The position numbers were made by a program, and so were the translations under genes. The notes beneath the pieces were generated by a model, which saw only the letters and a list, made by a program, of their open reading frames with translations, had not been told where the DNA came from and made no database searches. From the NCBI GenBank assembly GCA_943736015.1, contig OX031061.1, positions 15,695,290 to 15,759,289 of the forward strand: a DNA stretch of 64,000 nucleotides, given 5' to 3'. The DNA is from Tridacna crocea (Eukaryota > Mollusca > Bivalvia > Cardiida > Cardiidae). Of this stretch, positions 10,651 to 22,046 are shown piece by piece (position 1 is the first letter of the stretch; each line of letters starts with the position of its first letter).

Positions 10651-10865
10651 TTAACCTTTAGACTGCTAAGGGCGACTCACAGAAAATATGATGTGGACGA
10701 TATAGATCAAGGTCAGGCTGCACTTAACGTACAGTCTGATCTTGGATCTACATTGTCAGAGAAGAGGATATTACTCTGCAAAACACAACGTTGGAACAGC
10801 AAAATTTGGATCTGTACAATCGAGATAAAAATTTAATTCGAGTTATTTTGAAGGATAAGGCTTAA
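10651..10865 (+). mobile_element. TTAA-type MITE, third family (copy 2, complete)
   Basis: It starts TTAACCTTTAGACTGCTAAG and ends AGGATAAGGCTTAA, so both ends carry TTAA followed by a pyrimidine-rich terminal repeat. The inside includes TCTTGGATCTACATTGTC, shared with 266-484 and 12331-12394. Confidence 0.65.
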
Positions 10866-10930
10866 TAAGAATTGGTTGGTGAGTACGGAGCCTGTACAAC
10901 TGCATCCCGAAAACTTCTGAAGTTTACCTC

Positions 10931-11158
10931 TTAACCCTTTGCCACATAATCCCGACTTTTTACGACTCTTGCAAAGAGGCCTTTTGAAAACATTGTGCGA
11001 AAAGGAGAAAATGCTGCTAACCAGCATTTTCTCCTTTTCCCACAACGATTTCTACCCATTGAAAAAAGAAATTACCATTGTTACAACATTTAATTTGTCG
11101 TCTGCAAATGCTTTCAATTTGAACCAGTATAAAATTTTGTCGTTTGCTTAAGAGTTCA
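10931..11158 (+). mobile_element. TTAA hairpin MITE A1
   Basis: It starts TTAACCCTTTGCCACATAATCC (L end) and runs through the central hairpin GAGAAAATGCTGCTAACCAGC to the R end (GTCTGCAAATGCTTTCAATT ... AGAGTTCA, right TTAA mutated). Confidence 0.85.
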
Positions 11159-11248
11159 CTCTTCACCAGACAACGCTATTCTGGACCTATCTAAATTGAA
11201 CAAAATGAAAACGACAACTTGAATGTCGCACAACTGATGGAATCTGGG

Positions 11249-11352
11249 TTAAAAAAAAAGGCAAGCGAATATTTTGAAAAAAGTAGAATATGCTGATTAC
11301 CGGCACTTTCTTCTTTTCCCACGATGCTTCTTTCTCCTGGATCGTTCAAACA
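11249..11352. mobile_element. TTAA hairpin MITE A2, degenerate
   Basis: A decayed core is recognisable (GTAGAATATGCTGATTACCGGC ... CTTCTTTTCCCACGATG). The ends are eroded. Confidence 0.5.
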
Positions 11353-11359
11353 AAAATGT

Positions 11360-12330
11360 TAATTGAAGGATTAACTACTCAATCAAGTGAACTGTTCCCT
11401 GCCAAATGCGACCTTTAAACATATCCGTAATACATTATCCCAAGAAAAATGTATGGTACAAATGCATGGCTATAATTGATTAAAATCAGACATACATTAT
11501 TACTAGTCAATCTTGAGATAAGCTCCACTTTAGACAAGCTATGTGCCTTAACAAGATGAATCATATTCTTTATTTACATATCTAAACAGGACATCTTCGA
11601 CATTCTGTTCTGGCACATTTGTTGGTCAGTATTCAATTACAGAGGACCATAGTGACATGGAAAATTGGAGTTCAAATACATATGTATGTATTTGCTAGGT
11701 AAAACATCAACATCATTGTTCTCATGAATGCTTGCCATACTTGTGGCTTTTTTATTTATTCATTTTTTTTCAAAGAGCAAAGTATTAACATTGGAAATTA
11801 AATGGATTGATTTTGATTTTTTTTTTTCCACGTCGACTTTGTATTCCTTGTATGTTTATTTTGAAATATAAACCATTTCGTGTCTTACCATATACCGTTT
11901 TTTTTTTTCATAATTTTTATATTTTTGTAGTAAAGCTCATGAATGTTCTTATCTTTCACACTGTAATCCTTTTGTTGCATAGATTATCCTGTCCTCACAT
12001 TTGCATAACTTCTTGTTTCCTGGTTGCATAGCTTCAAGGCAGAAACTACATTGATTTTCTTTCTAAATATGTACTGGTTTCTCATTTATTTCACAGACTT
12101 TCAATACATTGTATACAGTATCTCAAGAAAAGTTCGGATATTCATAGTTTATAGTGTATAACTCTTAGCAATGGTGTAATTAATGTAGTGGAATTTATTC
12201 TAATCAAGCACTGAGAAGGGGGATAACAATGTAGTTTATGGACATGAAAGTGATAATAATTGAACTCTCATATAATGTGGATTAACCAGTTGTAAATATC
12301 GTTATTGGAATTTTACATAAAGGAAAATTT
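11360..12330. other. AT-rich stretch without recognised gene
   Basis: No repeat family or coding exon is recognised. It contains long T-runs near 11740-11910. Open frames are low-complexity. Confidence 0.3.
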
Positions 12331-12394
12331 CATATCTTGGATCTACACTGTCCGAAAATTGTCAGTGGGTCGCGTTTAGCAGACAAAGGGTTAA
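12331..12394 (-). mobile_element. TTAA-type MITE, third family (end fragment)
   Basis: On the minus strand it starts TTAACCCTTTGTCTGCTAAA and continues CGCGACCCACTGACAATTTT ... GTGTAGATCCAAGAT. This is the best-preserved terminus of that family. Confidence 0.6.
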
Positions 12395-13225
12395 TCCAAA
12401 GTTGTATGCTTTTTTCTTGTAGCGGCTCGAGGGTAGCAACCGCCATTTTTAATGCATATTGAACTATGCAGACTTACCGTACCTATGTATATTTATAAAT
12501 ATGTCATTCATGAATATGGTACTATATTTAAAAACGAAATGTAGTTCTTTGATTTTTTGTTATTCTTATTGATTTTGTGATGTTCCTTTACAATTATTGG
12601 GGTGAGGTATATAATCCAGGGAGTGTTATATGCAACAGTCCACATTTCCGTGTAATCGGATTATGTCATGTTGCGTGTGCAAAGAGATGCATATCGGTTT
12701 CGACCTTCGATCTCAGCCGATATGCACTCTTTTCACAAGCAACTCTACATGATCCAACCACCGAGAAATGCAGACTGTTGTTAAATTCCATATGTATGCG
12801 CATTGTTACTGGAATTACTAAACTAATATCTATAACTTGCACAAAATGGTTGCGTCCAAGCTTGTAACTCTTCTGATCAACCTGTAGAATAATATATTTT
12901 GCATCACAAGGCTTGGAGCTTAATCATTACTTCTAACATGATACGCGAATTCGGCTTCAGCAAAAACGTGGTAAAAAAGACCCCATGCTATATTGACTGG
13001 CTTTATCCTATATAAAATAGATTGCTCGTAGCTGCTCAGTGTCTCCTCCCTTAGATTTTTTATCAGTGAAAGTCATTTGACGTAAAAAAATCATCATTTT
13101 TTCGCAACTTGGCCAAGAAAGAAGAAAAAACTAAAGAATTTATCGATATTTACTTTGTTTTATCAAAATCAACCACGATGGAACTGTTTGAAATGTAACC
13201 ATGTAAACACGTGTAAATCAATTGT
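12395..13225. other. unannotated stretch with one hairpin
   Basis: The only structure seen is an inverted repeat near 12677-12738 (GCAAAGAGATGCATATCGG and its near-complement around TCGATC). No gene was recognised. Confidence 0.3.
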
Positions 13226-13239
13226 TTGCGAGTCAAGAC

Positions 13240-13450
13240 AGGTACGTTCAAATTTGACAATGTGAGGCAGCCTCGAAACCATAAGGTCCTGAGTTCGATA
13301 CACGGGAGCGGGTGTCCTCTTTGGGATTTTACATTGGCCCACATGTTCGGCACGAGTATTGGTGTGGGTCCCAGAAAGCAGAATCGAGAGAGATTACTAG
13401 AAATAAGTTGTAAGAAATTGTTTCTCAATCGATGTGAAATAAATGTTTAA
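13240..13450 (+). mobile_element. tRNA-derived SINE (family 2, copy 1)
   Basis: The B-box-like segment GGTCCTGAGTTCGATACACG is followed by a body ending in CTCAATCGATGTGAAATAAA. It matches, in inverse orientation, the SINE at 15336-15548 over about 200 bp. The A-box region here is decayed. Confidence 0.75.
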
Positions 13451-13459
13451 ATTAAATGA

Positions 13460-14149
13460 ATTAAAATAAGATTAATTCGCTTTAGCCAATCAGAAGTTGT
13501 GTTACTAAAAAATTTAGAAAACCTTGGAGAAAGAGACAAAGAATATTCTGAAGAATGGTTAGTGAATACGGGCCCAGGAAGTCACTATACAAGAAAGAAG
13601 AGTGTGTCAAACTGACAAAATAGACTCGATCTGTTCCAATCTTGTCAGACAATTAATCTGCTCACAAGTTGCTAGTTGCTATGGCTGCTGCAACTGACAA
13701 CGAGCTAGGACGTCATTCCTCATCCCACATATTTACCTAAATAAGCGCCTTCTGACTGTTCTCTGTTCCCAGAGCTAAAAATTAACCTCCGTGATAAAAA
13801 ATTCAGAAGTGACAAAGTCGTCATAGATACAGTAAATTTGAATTGGGGGGACCAGGAGGAAGGCTTCTTTTTTGAGCAAAGTAAAAAAGCGATGGACAGA
13901 ATGCATCAAGATTAAGGGAGATCATATTGGAAAGCAATATCCAGTTGTTAATTCCTTGGTACTCCGGAGCAGTTCTAAGGGAACGAGAATCTTTGGATCG
14001 TTTTTCGCACAGGATCAACTTGGAAGAACGCATCATTCAAAAGCGATACACTTGTCATCCTGACAAATTCCTTTTCAAAAGCATTTGTTAGAGATGGTCC
14101 TTTTTTAAAATTGATCTTTTTTCTTGGTATTTAAGTAGTATGATGTATA
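13460..14149. other. unannotated stretch
   Basis: No gene or repeat family was recognised. Confidence 0.3.
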
Positions 14150-14368
14150 GAGATATAGATGTCGGCCAAGGTTTATCTAATTGACCCTAAATTATAGCAA
14201 GAATGAAGCCGTTTCTTATGTGTATATGACATCTTTTGATATCATAGAAAACATTGTGACAAAAGGTGAAATTGCTTGTCACGAGCAATTTCACCTTTTG
14301 TCACAAGGTTTTCCAAAGGCTTCTACAAGTAATGCGTAGAAATGAGCATCTATGCAGTAAAGGGTTAA
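14150..14368 (-). mobile_element. TTAA hairpin MITE, B-type core (copy A3)
   Basis: It carries the alternative hairpin AAAAGGTGAAATTGC / GCAATTTCACCTTTT and ends GTAAAGGGTTAA. It matches the complete B copy at 34433-34650 in the opposite orientation. The left terminus is eroded. Confidence 0.7.
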
Positions 14369-14713
14369 AGATGAATGAAGTAACGGTTCTTTCTCTTTAT
14401 CGATTTATTCCTTGAAATGATTATCAGACTTAGTAAAAGACAAACAGTAAGATGAAGAGTAAGATGAAGACCTAAAAAGACAAAAATACAAAAGAAGGTC
14501 TTACCAGTGAAACATATAAAATGTATAAGTACTAAAAGATACTTGATTGTTATATCAACGGTAAGAAAACACACAAAAACCGGAATAGAATCGGGTATCG
14601 TCCAAAGATGATAACTCTCTGGAGTACAAAAAAATGTGCGGCTCTAACTGACAAAGCGTAGAGAGAGAGTGCCGATTGGTCAGGATGTTTACTGAAGAGC
14701 GGCAACTTAAAGA

Positions 14714-15026
14714 TGTGACATGACGGGGGAAAACAATTTAAGTCAATCCTCTTTTCTACATTTTGATTAACGAACGACAAGAATTATAAGAAAAGAATGC
14801 CGAATCCCCCAAAATCACTAAAAACCTGTAAAAATCTCACTAAAAATCTCCTGCTACTTCTATGCCCTTTACCTTATATACTATCTGGGAACTGAACCGC
14901 CTACGTACTGGCAAGGTTCCAGGTCACCTGAACTGTCCATGCACTGGCAATGTTCCAGGCACGCCGTAGCCCTAGATACCTCAGGTGAATATAGGTCGAG
15001 TCATCTTAAAATGGGTAACCCAGACA
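14714..15026 (-). repeat. 3' LTR of the env-bearing gypsy element
   Basis: It pairs with 21744-22046 over about 300 bp with small indels (shared GCAAGGTTCCAGGTCACCTG, GGCACGCCGTAGCCCTAGAT, ATGGGTAACCCAGACAAC). A GTATATAAGG box on the minus strand near 14872-14881 is a candidate LTR promoter. Divergence between the LTRs shows an old insertion. Confidence 0.85.
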
Positions 15027-15056
15027 ACTATTAGGAAACTTATCACGCAGTGGTTT

Positions 15057-16858
15057 TCAGCTTAAATCTTTGATATAAGAGAAATTCGCAATAGTTAAAT
15101 CCAGCGTGTTGTTATAAACAAACGTTGACCTACCCACAATAAAAGGCGTACTTATGGTGAAGTATTTGTTTGTAGCTGTACAACCAGGATTCACCTTTAT
15201 TACGTCACGCGTCGGATTTGTTTGTAATTGTTGAAGTCGTCCATTACACACGACAGCGAAGTTCAATCTAGTATGGGACATCACAATCCAGGAGATGCCA
15301 AATAAGTGTTTAGTTAATGGCAACCTTTCTTTAGTTTAAACATATTTATTTTACATCGATTGAGAAACAAGTTCTTACAACTTATACTAATCTCTCTCGA
15401 TTCTGTTTCCTGGGAACTACACCAGTACTCGCGCCGAATGTGTGGGCCAATGAAAAATCCCAAAATTGACATCCGCTCCCGGGTATCGAACTCAGGACCT
15501 TTAGGTTATGAGGCCAACGCTCTACCTCACGACCACGGACACCACACTTTTCTTTAGTCACGGTTGCAATGCAAAAAAGATTGTGCATACCTTGGTCTGA
15601 GATGAACATGTTGATCAGGCACGTCCGGCTCAGGCCAACAGGAAACACAGGACTTTGAACTTTACAAAACTTAACGTTGTTATAACTGCAAACTCGCATG
15701 ATAATAGCTGGTAAGTGGTTCGAGGTTTATCTATTAGGAAACACGGTGCTTCTAGACCGTAGGCAGCAAGTAAATCTAAGTTAGAATTATTCCCTTGTAT
15801 ATTGATTGAAAATTTTGAGACCACAGGTAAGGCAGTTGCTTGATAAACATCATACAACTTGTCCATCCTTATCAGTGGAATTGAAAGTATAACCATTATT
15901 TTTCCTTCTGTGAAAAACGTAGAGCTGGTTAGATATCTATAAAATGTCCATAAATCTCTTTTCGGGTTGCTGATTAATGAAAGAAGATCCGCTTAGGATT
16001 CCTGAATTTCAAGCAATAAACCTCGTAATTTAATTGGATGGATAATACGAGTGGATATTTTTCCAAACATCAGTTGATCTAATTGTGCTTGAAGGTTCAT
16101 TATGTAAAATCTTGCATCTTTTAATAGTAATTTGACTTCATCCAATATAAAGCTTAGTCTCGCATAGATTTCCATGAAATTCCTATTTTGCGATATGCCT
16201 CTCACAAAATCATGTTGAATCTTGTTAATCCTTCCGTCAATGTCATGAAGAGTCTCGATTATTTCCAATATAGACTGTCTATTTTCCCTTATTAAACCCT
16301 GGATTCGTTAATTACAGATATACTTTTTTCGACTAAATGAATTAACTGTTTTTGTTTTTTTGCAAGAGCAGATACTTGATTTTTTATGTGATCAAGGTCT
16401 CGTTCACTTACGACACCGAATAGCCATGATAATCCTTTACCTATAAATGGAAGAAGAGAACGCCTTGTTCTTCTAGAAGATGTATCATTGCCCAAATGCT
16501 TAATGAGTTGTTGTAATTCTTCACCTATGTTGTCCTTAAGCTTACGGAGAAATACCATCCCTTGTTGTAAGCCCATAAAAATGTTACGAAATGTCTTTAG
16601 CTCTTCGTTGGTTTTAATATGTTCTTACAGAATGGTCTCTAAGGTAGTTTCAGCGCACTTTATGTCCGTTGCAACTAAAGACATAAAATGTTCGAAACTA
16701 TCAAAATCAATGACAAGTGTAGCAAGCGACTTTGCCCTGGTAGATGATACTTCATTGTTTTTATGAAAAATAACACTATCCCTTATGATAAAATCACATA
16801 CGATAAGCGAGTAGAAGCACACAAAAATTGCCAAAAAGTTTAGCGTAAAATGCCACAT
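15057..16858 (-). pseudogene. env-like gene of the gypsy element, disrupted
   Basis: The frame opens near 16858 with a hydrophobic N-terminus (NFLAIFVCFYSLIVC) that reads as a signal peptide. About 100 residues on, a basic motif SSRRTRRSLLPF resembles a furin-type cleavage site, followed by a glycine-rich, hydrophobic GKGLSWLFGVVSE segment and heptad-like helices. This layout is shared by class I fusion envelope proteins of gypsy-type elements and baculovirus F relatives (family knowledge; identity not tested). Distal parts contain spaced cysteines. Shifts occur near 16600, 16280 and 15900, and a SINE occupies 15336-15548. The product cannot be made intact. Confidence 0.7.
15336..15548 (-). 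mobile_element. tRNA-derived SINE (family 2) inserted in env
   Basis: On the minus strand the head contains GAGGTAGAGCGTTGG (A-box-like) and GGTCCTGAGTTCGATACCCG (B box), with a body shared with 13240-13450 and an A-rich end. It is flanked by perfect 10-bp duplications TTTCTTTAGT (plus strand, 15326-15335 and 15549-15558), so the event is a standard LINE-assisted insertion. Confidence 0.9.
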
Positions 16859-16982
16859 GGTTGTCTGAAACGATAATATACACTAATTAAGCTATTGGCA
16901 TTCCGAATTCGCAAGCCTTATCAAAACACAAACATGGTTTAATCTAGTTAGACTACAAAACTAAACTCACACACAACAAGTC

Positions 16983-17207
16983 TTAGTCCGAAAAGTACGA
17001 TTCTGTTGAAGAATCGTAATCAACACTATCCCATCGTTGATTCCTTGACCGAATTCTTTCTCTTAATTCGGCTAATGGTATATTACTTTCATTCGAGCTA
17101 GCATTATCTCGTTTCATCTGATAACGCTTAATTATTCCACGTTTCTTATCAGTTTCTTGTTCGCTAATTGAGTCTGTATCTGATTCTGAAGACACAGGTG
17201 GTAACAT
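16983..17207 (-). pseudogene. C-terminal tail of gypsy pol
   Basis: A serine- and acid-rich segment (SSESDTDSISEQETD, IPLAELRERIRSRNQ) follows the integrase and precedes env. It ends at a stop and is consistent with the low-complexity end of a gypsy pol polyprotein. No catalytic motif is present. Confidence 0.55.
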
Positions 17208-17318
17208 AATTAGTTGGCCTCAGTTTCTTACCTGTCTTAGCTTTAGGAATTTCCCACTCATTTAATTGAGCTAATCTCAAATGCTGGGCATGAGCTTTCG
17301 AAATTTCGCTCGTTAATT

Positions 17319-17326
<8 letters not shown>

Positions 17327-17356
<30 letters not shown>

Positions 17357-17357
17357 G
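17327..17357 (+). repeat. T-run plus (ATT)n microsatellite
   Basis: About 12 T followed by ten ATT units lie inside the pol tail region of the gypsy element and break its frame. Confidence 0.85.
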
Positions 17358-17650
17358 AACGTAACTGGAGAAGTCTGTTCAATTATGCGATAATAAGGTT
17401 GCCATTTTACATCAAATTTAGATTTTCGTTAGTGATTTCTGTCATAAACAGGATCTCCAACCTTAAGTGTGACGTCTTTGGCATTTTTATTGGCTAGCTC
17501 ATTACGCTTTTTCATTGATTTGCACCTATTTTGATGAACTAAAAGAAAGGCCTTATGTTGCTGTTCCAGAGCAATTTTGTGGGGATCGTCTCTTTGATAT
17601 TTTCGTCTAGGTTTTAAGATATTATCTATCGGCAGTACAGGATCACGATT

Positions 17651-18621
17651 TTAAAGAAGAAAGAATGGAGCACTTTTTGTTGACTCATTTACACCAAATC
17701 TAATAGCACCCAGCGCATGACCGAGAAACAAATCCCAGTCTCCCATTTTAGAGATTATGTCAACTAAAGTTTTGTGATAACGTTCGACCACACCATTACT
17801 TTGTGGATGGTAATATGAACAAGTAACGTGATGCACATTTAACTCTTTCAGTAGATCTTTAATGACAGGATTAATATTTTCACTTCCATTATCACCTAAT
17901 ATTTCCAAAGGTGCTGAATATCTTGGAAATATCTCATCAATAATTAAATGAGCCATTGTTTGAGCAGATTTATCTGCGTAGGAAATGCTTCAGGGAACCC
18001 AGAAAATAAGTCAATGAAAGAAAAAATATATTTATTGCCAGATAAGGAGGTTGGATAAGGCCCACTTACATCTACAGCACATTTTGCCCAAGGGTATGGA
18101 CGTATATCCATTTCTTGCACAGGTGGTTTCGTTTTCCGACTACTTCTTAATTGACAAGTTTGACATTTGTTTACATAAGCCGAAACCATATTGAATAAAT
18201 TAACCCAATAGTATTTCAGGTGAATGGCATCATACGTTTTATCTATACCCATATGTCCCAGCGTGCTATGATATTCAGCTATGACTTCGTTTTGCAAGTG
18301 TTCAGGTACGTAGAGGTGTAAAAATGGGTTGGTATCTACATGTGAAATATAATAAAGTATACTATCAAGAAATATATGATTTAAAGTCGGCTTAATGACC
18401 TTGTCCTCAAAATGAGGTTTACAGCGAGCATATTTCTTTGGCGTGAACCGGTTAGAATTTCGAGCACTTATCACATAAGTTATGGAATTAATTTCATGGT
18501 CGTTTAATGGTGAATCAACTTGCTTGGTATCACTAGGTACTCTAGAAAGAAGGTCAGCGACCGAGTTTTCCGAACCAGCCAGATACTGGATGGTACAATT
18601 ATAGCCAGAGATGAACAACAC
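17651..18621 (-). pseudogene. integrase of the env-bearing gypsy element
   Basis: The zinc-binding module is clear: H and H in AEYHSTLGHMGIDKTY, C and C in NKCQTCQLRSSRK. The catalytic acidic residues are visible in CAVDVSGPYP, ILGDNGSEN and NGVVERYHKT. The upstream part (GYNCTIQYLAGSENSVADLLS) is the end of the RNase H/tether region. A shift lies near 17950 between two open segments. It sits after RNase H, the usual gypsy order, in contrast to the element at 2435-6048. Confidence 0.9.
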
Positions 18622-18692
18622 CCAGAGCGAATATTTTCTTGTTTTGGATTTGGTGACTCAAAGTAGGTATTTTAGAGGTCGATGATTACATT

Positions 18693-19190
18693 TTATCGTG
18701 AATTCAGCGTTTTGTGTAAATAATAATCGAGTTTTTGGAAACTATAAAAAATACTATATGCTTCTTTCTCAATTACTGACCATCGTGTTCGGGTATCAGT
18801 TAATCTATGTGAAAGGTAATATACAGGTCGTTCAGTATCTTGACTTTGTTCCTTAATTGTTTGAGTCAAACAGGCTCCAATACATTTATCACTTGCATCA
18901 GTAAACAAAGTATATGGTAGATTTATGTCGGGATAGCACAGTAATGGTAGTTTAATAAGAATATTCTTTATCTTTTCGAAGGCTAATTGGCACTCATTAT
19001 TCCACTTAAATTTGGCATACTTCCTAGTCAAGGCGATAATTGGTTCTGCTATCCGCGAGAAATGAGGTATAAATCTACGATAATAACTACACATACCTAT
19101 AAAACTTCTGACCTCATGCACATTTGTAGGATGTGGGAGAGACCTAATTGCACCAACCTTTTTTTTCTTCAAGTTTAATGCCATTATCAT
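18693..19190 (-). pseudogene. RNase H region of the env-bearing gypsy element
   Basis: The segment starts in the tether (VRSFIGMCSYYRRFIPHFS) and continues into RNase H with LFTDASDKCIGACL and VIEKEAYSIFYSFQ. The end of the domain is separated from the integrase segment by a shift near 18650. The match to gypsy-class pol is clear. Confidence 0.9.
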
Positions 19191-19874
19191 TTATAACAAA
19201 TCCCAGGTAATTAGTTTCCCTCTTTAGAAAGCTACATTTTTTAAGTTTCAGTCCAAAATTATGCATACTCAAACGATCAAATACTTGTTGAATATGTGTC
19301 AAGTGTTCAGCTAAGGTTTGGGAGTAGATCAAAATATCATCAAGATTCTTGGAAGGTAGCTGGAGCATTTGTAAGGCCAAAAGACATGTCATTGAACTCA
19401 AAAAGACCACGGTGACAGGTGAAGGCTGGTTTCTCCTTGTCGCTATCTGCCACTTTACCTGCCAATACCTTGACTTCAAATCCAAAGGACTGAAGTATTT
19501 GGCTTTACCTAGTAATGCAAGTATGTCGTCTATCACGGAGAGAGAATATGAATTTGTTTTCGTTATCTTATTTAATAGGCGGAAATCTTCACATAAACGT
19601 TTTGAACCATATTTCTTATCTACAATTACGATAGGAAAGGACCACTCAGACCTACTTCTTTCAATTATTTTAGCCTCTAACATTTCATCCACAGCCTTAT
19701 CAATAATAGCCCTGTTATTAGTTGAGCATGAAAAGATTTAAGCTTAATTGGAGGATGATTACCTGTATTAATTTTCATGCGAACTGTATCAGTATGACTC
19801 AGTTCTTTATCAGTTTTTGCAAACAAATCCGATTTTTTTCTGAGAAGATTGGTAATTGTGTGTGTTCCGGGCAA
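19144..19874 (-). pseudogene. reverse transcriptase of the env-bearing gypsy element
   Basis: Recognisable RT blocks include LEAKIIERSRSEWSFPIVIV, CEDFRLLNKITKTNSY, YFSPLDLKSRYWQV and the catalytic LDDILIYSQ. The block FNDMSFGLTNAPATFQ is present but in another frame. The stretch that normally separates it from the DD motif is deleted, so the palm is destroyed. An upstream segment (19874-19677) gives the RT N-terminal extension. Confidence 0.9.
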
Positions 19875-20204
19875 ACATCCCGGTTATCAAACTCATTATC
19901 CTTATTTCCATATAATTGGGATGTTTCCCCGAAATGTTGCTTGACAGATGATATCTCATTAGCACTAATTGGGGAAATTTTGGCAACAGGTATACCTCGT
20001 TTAATGGTTATTGTCTTGTTTGTTGAGTTGATAAGAAGCATTTGAAGTTTTGAGATACGATTAGTCATTAGTAAACCTGGCTCCTTGCCTAATGGTCCAT
20101 CCACAAAAGGAGATATCTCATAATTGATACCTGTAGCAAACTCACGATGTTTACGAACTTGACACTGACAGATATGAGGAAGAAGTTTTATTTTAGCCTT
20201 GACC

Positions 20205-20543
20205 CTAGCAACAGAAGCTATAATTATGTTTATCATCTACTAACGGGATATAGGTCTCATGTACTCTAATACAGGAAAGATCATGATACACCCGACCGCC
20301 ACGTGATATAAACCAATCAATGCCTATGATTACATTTCTGTTCAGATTTCTTATCACATAAAACTTATGACTCATAGACAATTTACCTAAAGAGAAATTG
20401 AGGTCAGCAATACCATCAACATATAAGGGAGTGTTACCTGCTGTTGCTAAATTTAAATCATGTTTTCGTAACTTTGGCTTATTTTTCAAGGAATCATACA
20501 ATCTCCTGCTGATTAATGATACCTCAGCACCTGAATCCAGCAA
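20205..20543 (-). pseudogene. aspartic protease of the gypsy element
   Basis: It begins MLDSGAEVSLISRRLY, containing the active-site D-S-G-A of retropepsins, and later has VIRNLNRNVIIGIDWF, the hydrophobic I-I-G-x-D block. About 110 residues is the normal monomer length. A further open segment to about 19799 is the protease-RT linker. It lies between gag and RT as expected. Confidence 0.85.
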
Positions 20544-20637
20544 TGCCCTATATTTCTGTTTTTCAAATTTAGCTAAAAAAGAATTCGGAGTTTAGAAAAA
20601 CGTTTGTGCTTTTTCCCTTGCCTTCTCCGACTGGCTT

Positions 20638-21502
20638 CTACATCTGAGAAAGATTCGCGTTTAAAGACAACTGATTTCCAGTGATTTCTTTGCAATCTCT
20701 CGCAATGTGTCCCATTTTCCTGCAGCGATAATATTGCTTATTTCTATATCTCAGTTCGCTACCTACCTCTGCAGAATGAATTTCATGTGTTCGTGTTCTT
20801 AGCCTACAATCTTTTATGTGATGACCCGGCTTTCTACAAAAATGACAAGTACCCTTTCGTCGGCTGTGATCAATATCCATAGGAACCTGACCTTCCGATT
20901 CATTTGATTCAAATTTTGACTGGCTAGTTCTCAAGCTAAATCTCTTCTGTAAATTTTGCTCGCGCGTTGCTATTAAGATTGCCTCATTAAGTGTGACAGG
21001 GTTATCTCTCATAATGCGCAATTTCATCGAATCGCGATTCAGCCCATTTATGAAATAGCCCACTAGCTGTTTTTGAACCGCGTCATATGGCTGATCCTCA
21101 AACGCATCGTCACCCAAAGCAGTCAGTCTTTCAGCATAGACCTGAATCGTCTCATTTTGTCTTTGCTTTACTTTTCGCAATAAGAGCAGAGCATGTTGTG
21201 AATCGACAACTTCCCCAAAACTACTTCTTAAGTCAACTTTCATTCTATCCCAATCTCTTCCGGGATGAGACTCCATGTATCTTTTTATAAAATCACCGAC
21301 AGGCCCTTTACTTGATTGATATGCGACTAGATTAGTCTTATTTGCATCAATGTTGCGAATTTTTCAATACTTTTGACCCACTCTTTAAAGTCCTTAGTGT
21401 TTGAATAACCCTAACAATGCCTTGTGCTCTCGTGGTAGTATTTAAACTGTGCATCTGCTGATCAACAGATTTAAATAATTCTAGAAAAATTTGTTTTGCC
21501 AT
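20638..21502 (-). pseudogene. gag of the gypsy element
   Basis: A start codon lies at 21502, and after a shift near 21290 a long open segment runs to 20638. It includes a retrotransposon-gag helix region (RQNETIQVYAERLTALGDDA, KQLVGYFINGL) and two CCHC zinc knuckles, CHFCRKPGHHIKDC and CRKMGHIARDC. The second knuckle has lost its first cysteine (YRCRKMGH). The knuckles bind element RNA in the family. The frame is not intact. Confidence 0.85.
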
Positions 21503-21743
21503 TTTGTTCGTGAATTTGCAAAAGAAAATAAGCTACTTACGGTTTTTGAATTCGATCCAATCGCACCACTTGTTCACTGGAACACAGGATTTTTTTTTAA
21601 TTTGTCCAAGAGTCACAATGTCCAAACTTTTATTTCTTCGATTGATTCACGACAATCCAAGTCCATTTTTAGGTTGAAATCGCTTATAATTTCAACAAAT
21701 CCGTCGTCACGGCACCACAAAAGTCCACCCGCCCTTGGTTCTA

Positions 21744-22046
21744 TGTGACGTCACAGGGGAAAATAATTTAAGTCAATTCTCTTTTCTACATTTTGATGAA
21801 CGAACGACAAGAATTATGAGAAACAAATGCCGAATCCCCAAAAATCTCTAAAAATCTCTCTTAAAATATCCTGCTACTTCTGTGCCCTTTACCTTATATA
21901 CTATCTGGAAACTGAACCGCCTACGTACTGGCAAGGTTCCAGGTCACCTGAACTGTCCATGCACTGACAATGTTCCAGGCACGCCGTAGCCCTAGATAGC
22001 TCAGGTGAATATAGGACGAGTCATCTTAAAATGGGTAACCCAGACA
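21744..22046 (-). repeat. 5' LTR of the env-bearing gypsy element
   Basis: This is the partner of 14714-15026, with TG...CA ends and the same internal blocks. Minus-strand transcription would begin here. The sequence just inside (minus strand TAGAACCAAGGGCGGG) did not match a tRNA end I could recognise. Confidence 0.8.

Larger units (their letters stand above)
14714..22046 (-). mobile_element. gypsy-class LTR element with gag, pol and env-like frame (decayed)
   Basis: Two similar LTRs flank about 6.7 kb of minus-strand coding remnants. From high to low coordinate these are gag with zinc knuckles, aspartic protease, RT, RNase H, integrase, an acidic pol tail, and an env-like region with a signal-type N-terminus and a basic cleavage motif. 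Order and length suit an envelope-bearing gypsy element, as in errantiviruses and relatives. Every frame is broken and a SINE lies in env, so the copy is inactive. LTR boundaries were taken as TG...CA. A clean target duplication or primer site was not found. Confidence 0.85.

Noticed and set aside
12577..12867. 96-codon open frame
   Set aside because: It crosses a DNA inverted repeat, shows no domain, signal or splice context, and is of a length expected by chance.
21720..21744. Primer-binding site of the env-bearing gypsy element
   Set aside because: The sequence inside the 5' LTR does not match a tRNA 3' end that I can identify with confidence, so it is not annotated.
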